Below, piece after piece: positions 13,396-21,342 of a DNA stretch of 22,999 nt. The stretch lies in assembly GCA_019417125.1 (NCBI GenBank), contig DXVZ01000191.1, positions 1-22,999 on the forward strand, written 5' to 3'. The stretch comes from Phascolarctobacterium sp. Its GTDB lineage: Bacteria; Bacillota; Negativicutes; Acidaminococcales; Acidaminococcaceae. Both the position numbers and the translations under genes were made by a program. Each line of letters starts with the position of its first letter. The first letter of the stretch is position 1. The notes under the pieces are model-generated. The model saw only the letters and a program-made list of their open reading frames with translations. It ran no database searches and was not told the DNA's origin.

Positions 13396-14498
13396 GGATG
13401 CCTTCTGTAATTATTTCTTTTAACGAAGCCGGTATTGCTGCTATCGAGCGCAGCAAGCGCGGCATTGTGGCGCTGATTTTGGAAGAAGAAGCCGATATAA
13501 TCAGCGGCCTTTCTAATCCGTTTACCGTTTATACTACGGATGATATACCTGAAAGTTTATCAGAAACTAATAGGGATTACATTACCAAATGCCTGCTTGG
13601 CTATGTAACTACGCCGTACCGCGTAAAGGTTTATTTGCAGGCGAAAACAGAAGAACCGGCAAACGCAACCAAGTGGGATGCTACGCTTAAAAAGATGGCA
13701 ACGGACCGTTGGGATTACCTGGCGATACCGACCATTGAAACTGCCTCTATCGAAACAGTGCAGACCTGGATTAAAACCAACCGTGAAAACAAATATAAAA
13801 AGGTTAAAGCGGTGCTTCCCGGCGCGGATGCAGATTATGAAGGTATTATCAATTTTTCTAATACGACAATTAAAACGGCTACCAAAACTTATACACCCGC
13901 CGAATATACTGCGCGTATTGCCGGACTTTTAGCAGGCACGCCAATGACCATTTCGGCAACGTATGCGCCGCTGAGCGAGGTAATCGACTGCGATAAGTAC
14001 GACCTGGACGAAAATGACGAAAAGGTAAATGCCGGTGAATTTTTTATTTGGTATGACGGCGAAAAATATAAGATGTCGCGTGCTGTTAACAGCCTTGTTA
14101 CCAATACACAGGGCAAGCAGGAGGGCTATCAGACCATAAAAATCATTGACATTATGGATATGATTTATGATGACATCCGCAAAACTGCGCAGGATAGCTA
14201 CATTGGCAAATATACCAATGATTATGATAACAAGTGCCTGCTGATTACGGCTATTACCGGGTATTTAAAAACGCTGGAAAGCGAACGCCTGCTTCAGCGT
14301 GGGTATTCGCTGGTGGAAATTGATACTGAGGCAGTAAAAAATTACCAGCTTTCTAATGGCTTGTACACGCAGGAGGAACTGGCTGATATGAGCGACCAGG
14401 AGATTAAAGAACTGGACACCAAGAAAAAGGTTTTCTTGAAAGCCAAGATTAAAATTTTGGACGCTATGGAAGATATTGAATTGCCGATTTCTATTTAA
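13383..14498 (+). CDS. Contractile tail sheath protein (XkdK-like)
   Basis: 371 residues. The opening P-S-V-I-I-S-F-N-E-A-G-I-A-A-I-E-R-S, the motif R-G-I-V-A-L-I-L, the central W-D-Y-L-A-I-P-T and the long C-terminal region ending K-K-V-F-L-K-A-K-I-K-I-L-D-A-M-E-D-I-E-L are those of PBSX/CD-type sheath proteins. It polymerises around the tube and contracts on infection. It proves the tail is contractile even though the head is HK97-like. It overlaps the terminator gene by 13 bases. The following gap carries an AAGGAGG ribosome site. Confidence 0.93.
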   Translation: MAQLGMPSVIISFNEAGIAAIERSKRGIVALILEEEADIISGLSNPFTVYTTDDIPESLSETNRDYITKCLLGYVTTPYRVKVYLQAKTEEPANATKWDATLKKMATDRWDYLAIPTIETASIETVQTWIKTNRENKYKKVKAVLPGADADYEGIINFSNTTIKTATKTYTPAEYTARIAGLLAGTPMTISATYAPLSEVIDCDKYDLDENDEKVNAGEFFIWYDGEKYKMSRAVNSLVTNTQGKQEGYQTIKIIDIMDMIYDDIRKTAQDSYIGKYTNDYDNKCLLITAITGYLKTLESERLLQRGYSLVEIDTEAVKNYQLSNGLYTQEELADMSDQEIKELDTKKKVFLKAKIKILDAMEDIELPISI

Positions 14499-14510
14499 GG
14501 AGGTAAACAC

Positions 14511-14942
14511 ATGGATAATTTTACCGCATCGCAGGTAATGAGCGGCACGCAGGGCGAAGTTTGGATTGACGGTCAGTATATGGCTGAGGTAACTGGCTTT
14601 AAAGCCGAAATTAAGCTGCTTAAAGAAGAAGTAAACCAGGTTAAGCGTATGTTTAAGCAGTACAAGGTGGTTGGCTGCGAAGGCACCGGCAATGTAAAGC
14701 TTAACCATGTATCCAGCTTCTTTATTCAGCTTATGGCTAATAATATTAAAAACGCCCGGCAGACGGTTTGCACGATTGTTGTAAAGCTGGATGACCCTGA
14801 CGCTGTCGGTGCAGAGCGTATTTCCATTACCGATGCTACTTTTGATAAGCTGACGCTGATGGACTGGGAAGCTAAAAAGCTTACTTCTGATGACTACGAT
14901 TTTACTTTTACCGATTTTGATATTTTGGATGTTGCTGAATAG
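14511..14942 (+). CDS. Tail tube protein (XkdM-like)
   Basis: 143 residues, the usual length of XkdM. Recognisable are M-S-G-T-Q-G-E-V-W-I-D-G near the start, a helix-rich K-A-E-I-K-L-L-K-E-E-V, strand G-C-E-G-T-G-N-V-K-L-N-H-V-S, and a closing T-F-T-D-F-D-I-L. It stacks in hexameric rings to build the inner tube. The strong AAGGAGG upstream and canonical ATG fit the high expression such proteins need. Confidence 0.92.
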   Translation: MDNFTASQVMSGTQGEVWIDGQYMAEVTGFKAEIKLLKEEVNQVKRMFKQYKVVGCEGTGNVKLNHVSSFFIQLMANNIKNARQTVCTIVVKLDDPDAVGAERISITDATFDKLTLMDWEAKKLTSDDYDFTFTDFDILDVAE

Positions 14943-14952
14943 GAGGGAAACA

Positions 14953-15372
14953 ATGAATTTAGTTGAAGCATTGATGGCTGCCGATAAAAACGGAGTGCTA
15001 GTGCAGGAAACGGAAAAATTTGAAGTTGAACGTTTGAGCAAGGTGCTTGGCGTGCCGTTTGTTTTAACCTTGCAGCCGGTACCGGCACAGCGTTATACGG
15101 AAATACAGGCAGCTGCCGTTAAATTTGATAAAAAGGGCAGGGAAAAGGATGTAGACCTTTACTATCTGCAAATGCACACGATGGTTGCAGGTATTAAAGA
15201 GCCTAATTTTGGCGAACACGCATTGCTGAAAAAGTTTGGTGCTGCTACACCGATTGAACTTTTTGCCAAATTGTTTAAAGCCGGTGAAATCAGCGCTATT
15301 TCTGCTAAAATTTCTGCGCTTTCCGGATTTAGCGATGATAATGAAGCTGTGGTTAACCAAGTAAAAAACTAA
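14953..15372 (+). CDS. Tail assembly chaperone, short form (XkdN-like)
   Basis: 139 residues from ATG 14953, with AGGAGGG (14942-14948) upstream; the longer frame from 14890 is the other frame of the tube gene. The pattern is that of the XkdN-type chaperone: start L-V-E-A-L-M-A-A-D, middle L-S-K-V-L-G-V-P-F-V-L-T-L-Q-P-V, and a C-terminal helix region with P-I-E-L-F-A-K-L-F-K-A-G-E-I. It would bind the tape-measure protein during tube assembly. The stop codon lies one base after the end of an A AAA AAC slippery site, and a second chaperone part follows in the -1 frame. Confidence 0.85.
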   Translation: MNLVEALMAADKNGVLVQETEKFEVERLSKVLGVPFVLTLQPVPAQRYTEIQAAAVKFDKKGREKDVDLYYLQMHTMVAGIKEPNFGEHALLKKFGAATPIELFAKLFKAGEISAISAKISALSGFSDDNEAVVNQVKN

Positions 15373-15539
15373 TTGAAACTGACGGCGATGTGCAGATGAT
15401 GTTTTGGCTTTATTCAAAACATCACTGGCGGCCGTCAGATATTTTAAATATGGAGCGCGGGGAGAGAATTATAACCCGCGCTTTCTTCTTACACGAAGTT
15501 GAATTGAAGAAAGAATTGGCAAAGGGGGCGTTACAGTGA
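14953..15539 (+). CDS. Tail assembly chaperone, -1 frameshift form
   Basis: If ribosomes slip one base back at 15363-15369, translation passes the stop at 15370 and continues from codon CTA at 15369 for 56 codons to TGA at 15537. The product is 195 residues. The added part contains D-V-Q-M-M-F-W-L-Y-S-K-H-H-W, then P-S-D-I-L-N-M-E-R-G-E-R and A-F-F-L-H-E-V-E, the conserved layout of the downstream chaperone domain in such phages. That part has no start codon with a ribosome site of its own. Frameshifted chaperone pairs before the tape-measure gene are well known (lambda gpG/gpGT). The extension ends across the tape-measure GTG start. Confidence 0.85.
15363..15438 (+). promoter_or_regulatory. 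Programmed -1 ribosomal frameshift site
   Basis: The heptamer A AAA AAC (15363-15369) is in the reading phase required for -1 slippage. After a 9-base spacer, CTGACGGC (15379-15386) pairs with GCCGTCAG (15431-15438), and nested inside TGATGTTTTG (15397-15406) pairs with CAAAACATCA (15415-15424) around an 8-base loop. Slippery site, spacer and downstream stem-loop are the three standard elements. Confidence 0.85.
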
Positions 15540-17647
15540 GCGTAATTGACGTTATTATGCGCCTTACGGACCAGGTGACGGCACCGCTTACGCGCATACG
15601 CAGCCAAATGGATGCAACCGCAAAAACAAGTACCAGGCTTGGAAGAACGGTGCAGACGGTAGGTAAAAACATCGGCAGCATCAGCAGCGCTTTAATGCCA
15701 GTTAGTGCCGGGCTTGTTGCGGCAGGAACGATGGCAGCAACAACCTTTATGGATTTTGACAGGGTAATTACCGGCGCAGGCGCTAAGGCAGGCGCAAACG
15801 CGGCAGAGCTTGAAAAAATGCGGGCTGCGGCTATACAAATGGGCGCTGACTTCCCTGTTTCGGCAACAGAGGTGGCACAGTCGATGGATGCGCTTGCTGC
15901 TGCCGGGTTTAACGCCAATCAGACCGTGGCGCTGATGCCTTCGATACTTACATCGGCAGTAGCGAGCGGCGAAGGATTGGCGCAAACGTCGGAGGTTGTT
16001 ACCAGTGCCTTAAATATTTGGGGTATGACGCAAAATAATATTGGGGAGAATGCTGCGCGCGTAGCTGACGTTATTCAGCAGGCAGCCAACGCATCGGCGT
16101 TGGGATTGCAGGATTTCGGCGTAGCGTTACAGTATGCAGGCGCTCCGGCTGCAGCCCTTAATGTTAACATCGAAGAACTATCTACTGCTTTGGCACTTAT
16201 AAAAAATAGAGGTATTGATGCAAGCACTGCCGGTACATCGCTGCGCAGCCTTTTTACCAGGCTTTCTAATCCGCCTAAACAGGCGGCAGAAGCTATTGCG
16301 CAGCTTGGTTTGCGGGTTACGGATTCGGCAGGCAATTTTATTGGCTTAGAAAATGTAATAAGTCAAATGCGCGGTGCAATGCAGGGGTTGAACAATACGC
16401 AGCGCATTGCTTTGGCACAGGCTGTTGCTGGTACTGAAGGTTACAGTGCTTTACTATCGTTAATTGATACTGCGCCAGATGAGTACCGGCGTATGACGGA
16501 TGAAATCAACAACGCTTCCGGCTCATCTGCACGGCAGTACGAGATTATGAAAAATACTTTAAGCGGCAGCGTGGAGGATATGAAGGGCAGCCTTGAAGCG
16601 CTGGCAATAAATTTTGGCAGCGTGTTGGCACCTTCTATCAGGCAGGCTGCTGCAGCAATCGGCAGTATTGCTGACGCAATAAATGCACTGTCGCCGGAAC
16701 AAAAAGATATGATTGCCGATATTGCAATGGGTATTATTGGCTTTACCGGGTTTACGTTTGCGGCAGGCAAAGTTGTTTCCATAGGCGGCAGCCTTATTAC
16801 TATGTACGGCAATATTGCAACTGTGCTTGCCGGGCACCATATCCGTAATAAACTGCTGGAGTATTCTATTATCGGCATAGGCCGGGCGTTTACTTTTCTG
16901 CGCACAGCAGCGTTGGCTGCTGTGCCGCACATCGGCGCAGCATTTACGTTTATGCTGTCGCCGGTTGGGCTGGCAGTTGCCGGAGTAATAGCGGCTGGTT
17001 ATTTGCTTTATCGTAACTGGGATACCGTAAAACAATGGATTACAGGCGTGTTATCTGCTTTAAGCAATGGTTTTAGCATTGCTTTTGGCATGTGGCGTGC
17101 TATTTTAATAACGTTTTTAAATTTTGTAGCCAGCGTATTTGTTGGCGGTTGGAATGCTGCGTGGAATGGGTTGCTGACTGTTGTGGGCTATGTTGCCGAG
17201 GGTACGCGCAGTATTTTTGGCGGCGTGCTTGAAAGTGTGCGCAGTATGTTTAACGGTGTTATTGACAGTATTAACGGTATTCAGATAACTATACCGGCGT
17301 GGGTGCCGGGCTTTGGTGGCAGCACCTTCGGCCCGCTTGGCATACCTAAGCTGGCAACTGGTACTGATAGCTGGCGCGGCGGCCCGGCAATGATACATGA
17401 CCGCGGCGCGGAAATTGTTGATTTGCCAACCGGCACACGGGTAATTCCACATGATGCTTCGATAACGGCTGCTTATAACATGGGCGCGCGTACCAGCAGC
17501 GTTAATCTTGGCGGTATCAGCGTTAATATTTCCGGCGTTACTGTACAGGGTGAAAACGATATTCAAAAGCTGGCGGATAAAGTTGCCGCCGCTATTTATG
17601 ACCAGCTGCAAAAGCGTTCTGTTAACTTAAAGGCAGGTGCTGTATAA
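15536..17647 (+). CDS. Tail tape-measure protein (TP901 type)
   Basis: 703 residues from GTG 15536, preceded by AAAGGGGGCG. The N-terminal third is the TP901-type core: M-D-F-D-R-V-I-T-G-A-G-A-K-A-G-A, then F-P-V-S-A-T-E-V-A-Q-S-M-D-A-L-A and G-T-S-L-R-S-L-F-T-R-L. The middle has hydrophobic segments (around 395-420, 470-495 and 515-540) that may insert in the host membrane at injection. The C-terminus carries the common end L-A-T-G-T-D-S-W-R-G-G-P-A-M-I-H-D-R-G-A-E-I, then L-P-T-G-T-R-V-I-P-H. At about 1.5 angstrom per residue the tail would be near 100 nm. The gene is short compared with siphophage tape measures. Its stop overlaps the next start (TAATG). Confidence 0.93.
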   Translation: MSVIDVIMRLTDQVTAPLTRIRSQMDATAKTSTRLGRTVQTVGKNIGSISSALMPVSAGLVAAGTMAATTFMDFDRVITGAGAKAGANAAELEKMRAAAIQMGADFPVSATEVAQSMDALAAAGFNANQTVALMPSILTSAVASGEGLAQTSEVVTSALNIWGMTQNNIGENAARVADVIQQAANASALGLQDFGVALQYAGAPAAALNVNIEELSTALALIKNRGIDASTAGTSLRSLFTRLSNPPKQAAEAIAQLGLRVTDSAGNFIGLENVISQMRGAMQGLNNTQRIALAQAVAGTEGYSALLSLIDTAPDEYRRMTDEINNASGSSARQYEIMKNTLSGSVEDMKGSLEALAINFGSVLAPSIRQAAAAIGSIADAINALSPEQKDMIADIAMGIIGFTGFTFAAGKVVSIGGSLITMYGNIATVLAGHHIRNKLLEYSIIGIGRAFTFLRTAALAAVPHIGAAFTFMLSPVGLAVAGVIAAGYLLYRNWDTVKQWITGVLSALSNGFSIAFGMWRAILITFLNFVASVFVGGWNAAWNGLLTVVGYVAEGTRSIFGGVLESVRSMFNGVIDSINGIQITIPAWVPGFGGSTFGPLGIPKLATGTDSWRGGPAMIHDRGAEIVDLPTGTRVIPHDASITAAYNMGARTSSVNLGGISVNISGVTVQGENDIQKLADKVAAAIYDQLQKRSVNLKAGAV

Positions 17648-18375
17648 TGGCTTCTATTTTATCATTTTTAAACCAGGCGGCAGGTTATTTAGCCGGTACA
17701 GCACTTAATACCGGCTGTAATGTTGTAATTATCTGCGCCGGCAGTTCGGTGGTGTTTCCAATATCCCCGGATGGGTTTAAAGTTACTAATCCGTACAATA
17801 ACAGTACGGTTAATATAAATTCTTTGGGCGATATTAACATGCTGGGTAAGCGCGGGCTTAAAACAATAACGTTTAAAAGTTTTTTCCCGGCGCAAAATTA
17901 CAGCTTTTTGGAAGAACTTGCCGAAAGCCCGTATCTGTACATAAAAAGGCTGGAAAGCTATGCTGAACAAAATCAGCCGTGCAGGCTGGCAATCAGCGGT
18001 ACAAATATAAATACGCCGGTAACGGTTGAAACCCTGGCGTATGAAGAAAAAGACGGTACGTCTGACGTTTATTTTGAACTGAACGTTAGAGAGTACCGAT
18101 ATATTTTGCCGGCAAGCGAAAAAGCAAATTTGACAACCGGGCTTGCAAGTAGGGTTGCGGAAAGCATTACCGAAAAAACAATAAATTTTTACCCCGGCAT
18201 GGATTTAATGGACTGCGCGGCTAATGCTGTAAAAATGCTGTTTCCGATAAATGCCCAGGGCGAAAAGCAGCTGCGTATTTTTTATGCCTTGGCTAAAAAG
18301 GGTATAACGGCGCCGGCAGTATTGCAGGTAACGCAGCAGCAGCTTTTAGTGAACGGCGAAACGGTTACTTTGTGA
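17647..18375 (+). CDS. Baseplate/tail protein, XkdP-like
   Basis: 242 residues. The segment F-P-I-S-P-D-G-F-K-V-T-N-P-Y-N-N-S-T-V-N followed by L-G-D-I-N-M-L-G-K-R-G-L-K-T-I-T-F-K-S-F-F-P is the recognisable start of XkdP/YqbP proteins, here preceded by about 38 extra residues. Y-L-Y-I-K-R-L-E-S-Y and Y-F-E-L-N-V-R-E-Y-R-Y continue the pattern. Standard XkdP ends in a LysM domain that binds peptidoglycan. Here the last 55 residues keep only a vague likeness to LysM (P-G-M-D-L-M-D-C, then G-E-T-V-T-L), so the wall-binding role is doubtful. It lies between tape measure and hub as in PBSX. Confidence 0.75.
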   Translation: MASILSFLNQAAGYLAGTALNTGCNVVIICAGSSVVFPISPDGFKVTNPYNNSTVNINSLGDINMLGKRGLKTITFKSFFPAQNYSFLEELAESPYLYIKRLESYAEQNQPCRLAISGTNINTPVTVETLAYEEKDGTSDVYFELNVREYRYILPASEKANLTTGLASRVAESITEKTINFYPGMDLMDCAANAVKMLFPINAQGEKQLRIFYALAKKGITAPAVLQVTQQQLLVNGETVTL

Positions 18376-18384
18376 GGTGGTTAA

Positions 18385-19407
18385 ATGCTTGTTGTAAAAT
18401 ATACGCCGCCTGCATCGGCGCAAAATAGCGAAACGCTTGACATAACCGATTATGTAATACGTGCCGTTTGGAGCGGTGACGCTGACCAGGCTGCCCGCAA
18501 GCTGGAACTGGAAGTTGCATATAATTCGCCGGCAAAGGATAAAGCGTTTCAGAATTTGGATTTGCGGCTGGGCGGCAAAATAGAAGCGTTTTATCAGGAT
18601 GATTATGGGCAGCAGGCACAAATATTCAGCGGGCGCATTTTTTACCGTAAGCGCGCAACCGATACTTATAGCTTCAGCATAGTGGCTTATGATAATATGA
18701 TTTATCTTGCTAAAAGTAAAGTGCACATGGTATTTAACAATGCTGCGGTAACGGATGCTGTAAAGCGTATTTGCGCTGAAATAGGCATAGCTGTTAATGA
18801 AAATAATCCGCCGCTGAATACGGTGGTAAGTTTTATTGCGGATGGAAAGAGCTGCACTGAGGTTATTAACAATCTGCTGGAAAAAGCACGGGCTGATACC
18901 GGGCTGAAATATAACGCTGTATCTATTGACGGTAAAGTTACGTTGGTACAGGCGGGAACTTTGGTTGATGGTTACATTGCAAGTGATATTACTGACGTGG
19001 TGAAGTCAGAACACAGCGAGAGCTATACTGATATGGTTAACCGTGTAAAAATGGTTGATGAGCATGGCAGTCTGATACAAACGCTGTCTGCCGGAGAATA
19101 TATTGCAGAATTTGGCGTGTTGCAGGAGGTTTATAAAATACAGCCGCCCAAAGACGGCGAAACGGTGGATAATGTAAAGACCGCAAAAGCGATGCTGAAG
19201 TATATTCAAAACGAATCGCAGCTTGAAGCACTTGGCAATATCCAGTGTATTACTGGTTATGCAATTACGGTTCAGGAGGAGCAGCTGACAGGTAAATTTT
19301 TAATTACTGCCGATACGCACAGTTTTGAAAATAATGTGCATAAAATGGCACTGACACTGGAATATATGCCGGAAATAGAAGAAACTACGGAAATTACTTA
19401 TAGTTAA
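18385..19407 (+). CDS. Baseplate hub protein, XkdQ-like
   Basis: 340 residues, matching XkdQ in length. Recognisable pieces are D-I-T-D-Y-V-I-R-A-V-W-S-G-D at the start, R-K-L-E-L-E-V-A-Y-N-S, G-G-K-I-E-A-F-Y, the phage-late-control-like V-A-Y-D-N-M-I-Y-L-A-K-S, and V-N-R-V-K-M-V-D. Family members (related to T4 gp27 and P2 gpD) form the hub that carries the spike and connects the tube to the baseplate. The ribosome site TGAGGTGG precedes ATG 18385. Confidence 0.82.
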   Translation: MLVVKYTPPASAQNSETLDITDYVIRAVWSGDADQAARKLELEVAYNSPAKDKAFQNLDLRLGGKIEAFYQDDYGQQAQIFSGRIFYRKRATDTYSFSIVAYDNMIYLAKSKVHMVFNNAAVTDAVKRICAEIGIAVNENNPPLNTVVSFIADGKSCTEVINNLLEKARADTGLKYNAVSIDGKVTLVQAGTLVDGYIASDITDVVKSEHSESYTDMVNRVKMVDEHGSLIQTLSAGEYIAEFGVLQEVYKIQPPKDGETVDNVKTAKAMLKYIQNESQLEALGNIQCITGYAITVQEEQLTGKFLITADTHSFENNVHKMALTLEYMPEIEETTEITYS

Positions 19408-19418
19408 GGCGGTGAGGT

Positions 19419-19850
19419 ATGAAAAGAGCAGAAGACCCATATAAAGGCTTGCTGAAGCTGATGGGTAATATCGGTAAAAGCAGCGGGCTTCAGGCAACGG
19501 CTGTTATCGGTGAGATTATTACGCCGCCGCCTGCACTGACTGTAAGTTATAACGGTATGGTGCTTGACAGCAAGTATTTGTGGATTGACGAGTATTGGCT
19601 GCAAGGGCATACCAGAAACGCCAGAGGGCATATTGTAAGTGCTACGCAGAACCGTTCCGGTGGCAGTGGTGACCCTGCTTTTGCAAGCCATAACCATGAT
19701 ATTGATAATGATTATACGGACAGTATTATTTATACTGATACATGGCAGAGCGGCGATAAAGTTTTAATGGTACCGATTGTAGGACAGGACCAGAAAAGCG
19801 TTGAACAGTTTGTGATACTTTGCAAACTTAAAAGATTGGATGGAAATTAA
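19419..19850 (+). CDS. Baseplate protein, XkdR-like (DUF2577)
   Basis: 143 residues. The N-terminal helix D-P-Y-K-G-L-L-K-L-M-G-N-I-G-K, the P-P-P-A-L-T-V-S-Y-N-G strand and the C-terminal S-G-D-K-V-L-M-V-P-I-V-G-Q-D-Q fit the DUF2577 family, an OB-like domain protein of the hub or spike region. The middle has a polar, His-rich S-H-N-H-D-I-D-N-D-Y stretch. It lies between hub and XkdS-like genes, the XkdR position. The ribosome site GGCGGTGAGG is good. Confidence 0.75.
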   Translation: MKRAEDPYKGLLKLMGNIGKSSGLQATAVIGEIITPPPALTVSYNGMVLDSKYLWIDEYWLQGHTRNARGHIVSATQNRSGGSGDPAFASHNHDIDNDYTDSIIYTDTWQSGDKVLMVPIVGQDQKSVEQFVILCKLKRLDGN

Positions 19851-19851
19851 A

Positions 19852-20280
19852 ATGGCTAATCCTTTTGTTTTTGGCAGTACTAATGATGCCGCTGAAAGTT
19901 CTGCTTTGCCGGAATTTAAAGAATATGCGTGGGATTTTATAAAAAATACATTTATTTATGATGATAACGGGCAGCATAAAATAGTAACGCGCAATGAAGC
20001 TATTAAAATATGGGTTTATAAAGCGCTGCTTACTGAACGGTACCGCTACCGTGCATATTTTGATGATTATGGTGCGGAGCTGGAGCATTTTATCGGTACA
20101 GTGCCAAATGATGATAAACAGTCCGGTGAAGTATACCGATATATTGAAGAAGCATTGCTTGTCAATCCATATATTTTAGAAGTTGAAAACGTATCTGTTG
20201 AACAGGCAGGAAAAGCAATTACCCTTAATATTGCGCTAACTACTGTTTACGGCAGCGCAACACTTGGAATAGAGGTGTAA
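19852..20280 (+). CDS. Baseplate wedge protein, XkdS-like (DUF2634, gp25-like)
   Basis: 142 residues from ATG 19852; GGATGG (19838-19843) lies 8 bases upstream, and the ATG at 19840 overlaps the previous gene without a site. The strand-helix start W-D-F-I-K-N-T-F-I-Y-D, the middle I-V-T-R-N-E-A-I-K-I-W-V-Y-K-A-L-L-T-E-R and a C-terminal V-E-Q-A-G-K-A-I-T-L-N-I match DUF2634, which has the T4 gp25 fold and joins the wedge to the sheath. The next gene starts 3 bases after its stop. Confidence 0.82.
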   Translation: MANPFVFGSTNDAAESSALPEFKEYAWDFIKNTFIYDDNGQHKIVTRNEAIKIWVYKALLTERYRYRAYFDDYGAELEHFIGTVPNDDKQSGEVYRYIEEALLVNPYILEVENVSVEQAGKAITLNIALTTVYGSATLGIEV

Positions 20281-20283
20281 GGC

Positions 20284-21342
20284 TTGGAAGAAAAAGTAAC
20301 TAAAAAAGATGTGCTGGATAGGCTGATAGCGGCTTACTTAAATACTGCACAAGGCGGCGTTGCAACTGTTGAGGGCAGCTTTACAAGCGATACACTGGCG
20401 GCAAATGCGGTAGAATTTGAAAAGGCGTATGGTGAAATTAAACTAGTGCTGGAGGCTGCCTTTGCACAAACATCGTGGGGAGAATATTTAACTGCACGCG
20501 CTGAAGAACACGGTGTAATGCGGCAAGCGGCAACGCACGCGCTTGTTGTTTTAACCGTTACCGGCAGAGTAGGCAGCACTATACCTTTGGCATCGCTTTT
20601 TGCTACGGCTGATGGCAGAAATTTTGAAACGGTTGCAGAAGCTGTAATTGGCGAAGACGGAAATGTTGATGTAAGGGCGCAGTCTCAGGGAACTGGCAGC
20701 GAAAATAATGTAGCGGCTGGAACGATAACCAAAATTCCGGTTGGCATTTACGGAGTCAGCAGCGTAAATAATACGGCTGCTGCCTATGACGGTTTTGATG
20801 AGGAAACGGATGCGGCGCTTTTAGAAAGGCTGTTGTTTAAAGTACGGCAGCCATCTACTAGCGGCAATGTTTATCATTACCAGCTTTGGGCAACTTCTGT
20901 TGCCGGCGTTGGTGCTGTAAAAGTGCTGCCGCTGTGGAATGGCAACGGCACGGTAAAGGTTTTAGTTGTGGATGCCGAAATGGGTGTTCCTTCTGATGAC
21001 TTATTGCAAAATGTACGCAATGAAATAGCTGCTAACGCGCCGATCGGCGCAACAGTAACAGTTGCTGCGCCGGAAACGCTGACCGTAAATATTACGTTGA
21101 AAGTAACTGACGGCGTAGGAAATACTGAGGGTATTAAGCAGGTTTTAAATGATTATTTTAAAGAAACGGTTTTTGAAGCTGACAGTATATCTTATGCACA
21201 TATCGGAAAAACAATTTTGAGCGAATATGTAAAAACCGGCGTGTTGGATTATGCTAATTTAACCGTTAACAGCGGTACTGTAAATATACCAGTCAGTGAT
21301 GGGCAGCTGCCGGTTATAGGGCAGGTGACGCTGGATGAATAA
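20284..21342 (+). CDS. Baseplate J-like protein (XkdT, gp6-type wedge)
   Basis: 352 residues. Start TTG 20284 has GAGGTG 6 bases upstream. The Baseplate_J pattern is clear: a helical N-terminus with Y-L-T-A-R-A-E-E-H-G, then V-T-G-R-V-G-S-T-I-P-L-A-S-L-F-A-T-A-D-G, Q-G-T-G-S-E-N-N-V-A-A-G-T-I, the hallmark A-Y-D-G-F-D-E-E-T-D-A-A-L-L-E-R-L-L, and C-terminal beta domain motifs P-I-G-A-T-V-T-V. It builds the outer baseplate ring whose rearrangement triggers sheath contraction. It overlaps the next gene by 8 bases. Confidence 0.93.
   Translation: MEEKVTKKDVLDRLIAAYLNTAQGGVATVEGSFTSDTLAANAVEFEKAYGEIKLVLEAAFAQTSWGEYLTARAEEHGVMRQAATHALVVLTVTGRVGSTIPLASLFATADGRNFETVAEAVIGEDGNVDVRAQSQGTGSENNVAAGTITKIPVGIYGVSSVNNTAAAYDGFDEETDAALLERLLFKVRQPSTSGNVYHYQLWATSVAGVGAVKVLPLWNGNGTVKVLVVDAEMGVPSDDLLQNVRNEIAANAPIGATVTVAAPETLTVNITLKVTDGVGNTEGIKQVLNDYFKETVFEADSISYAHIGKTILSEYVKTGVLDYANLTVNSGTVNIPVSDGQLPVIGQVTLDE

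Noticed and set aside
14890..14952. Upstream extension of the tail chaperone
   Set aside because: It is the alternate frame of the tube gene; ATG 14953 has a clear AGGAGGG site.
14265..15041. Minus-strand open frame of 258 codons across sheath and tube genes
   Set aside because: Antisense to two confident structural genes and composed of low-complexity Ser/Phe/Asn-rich sequence without motif or ribosome site.
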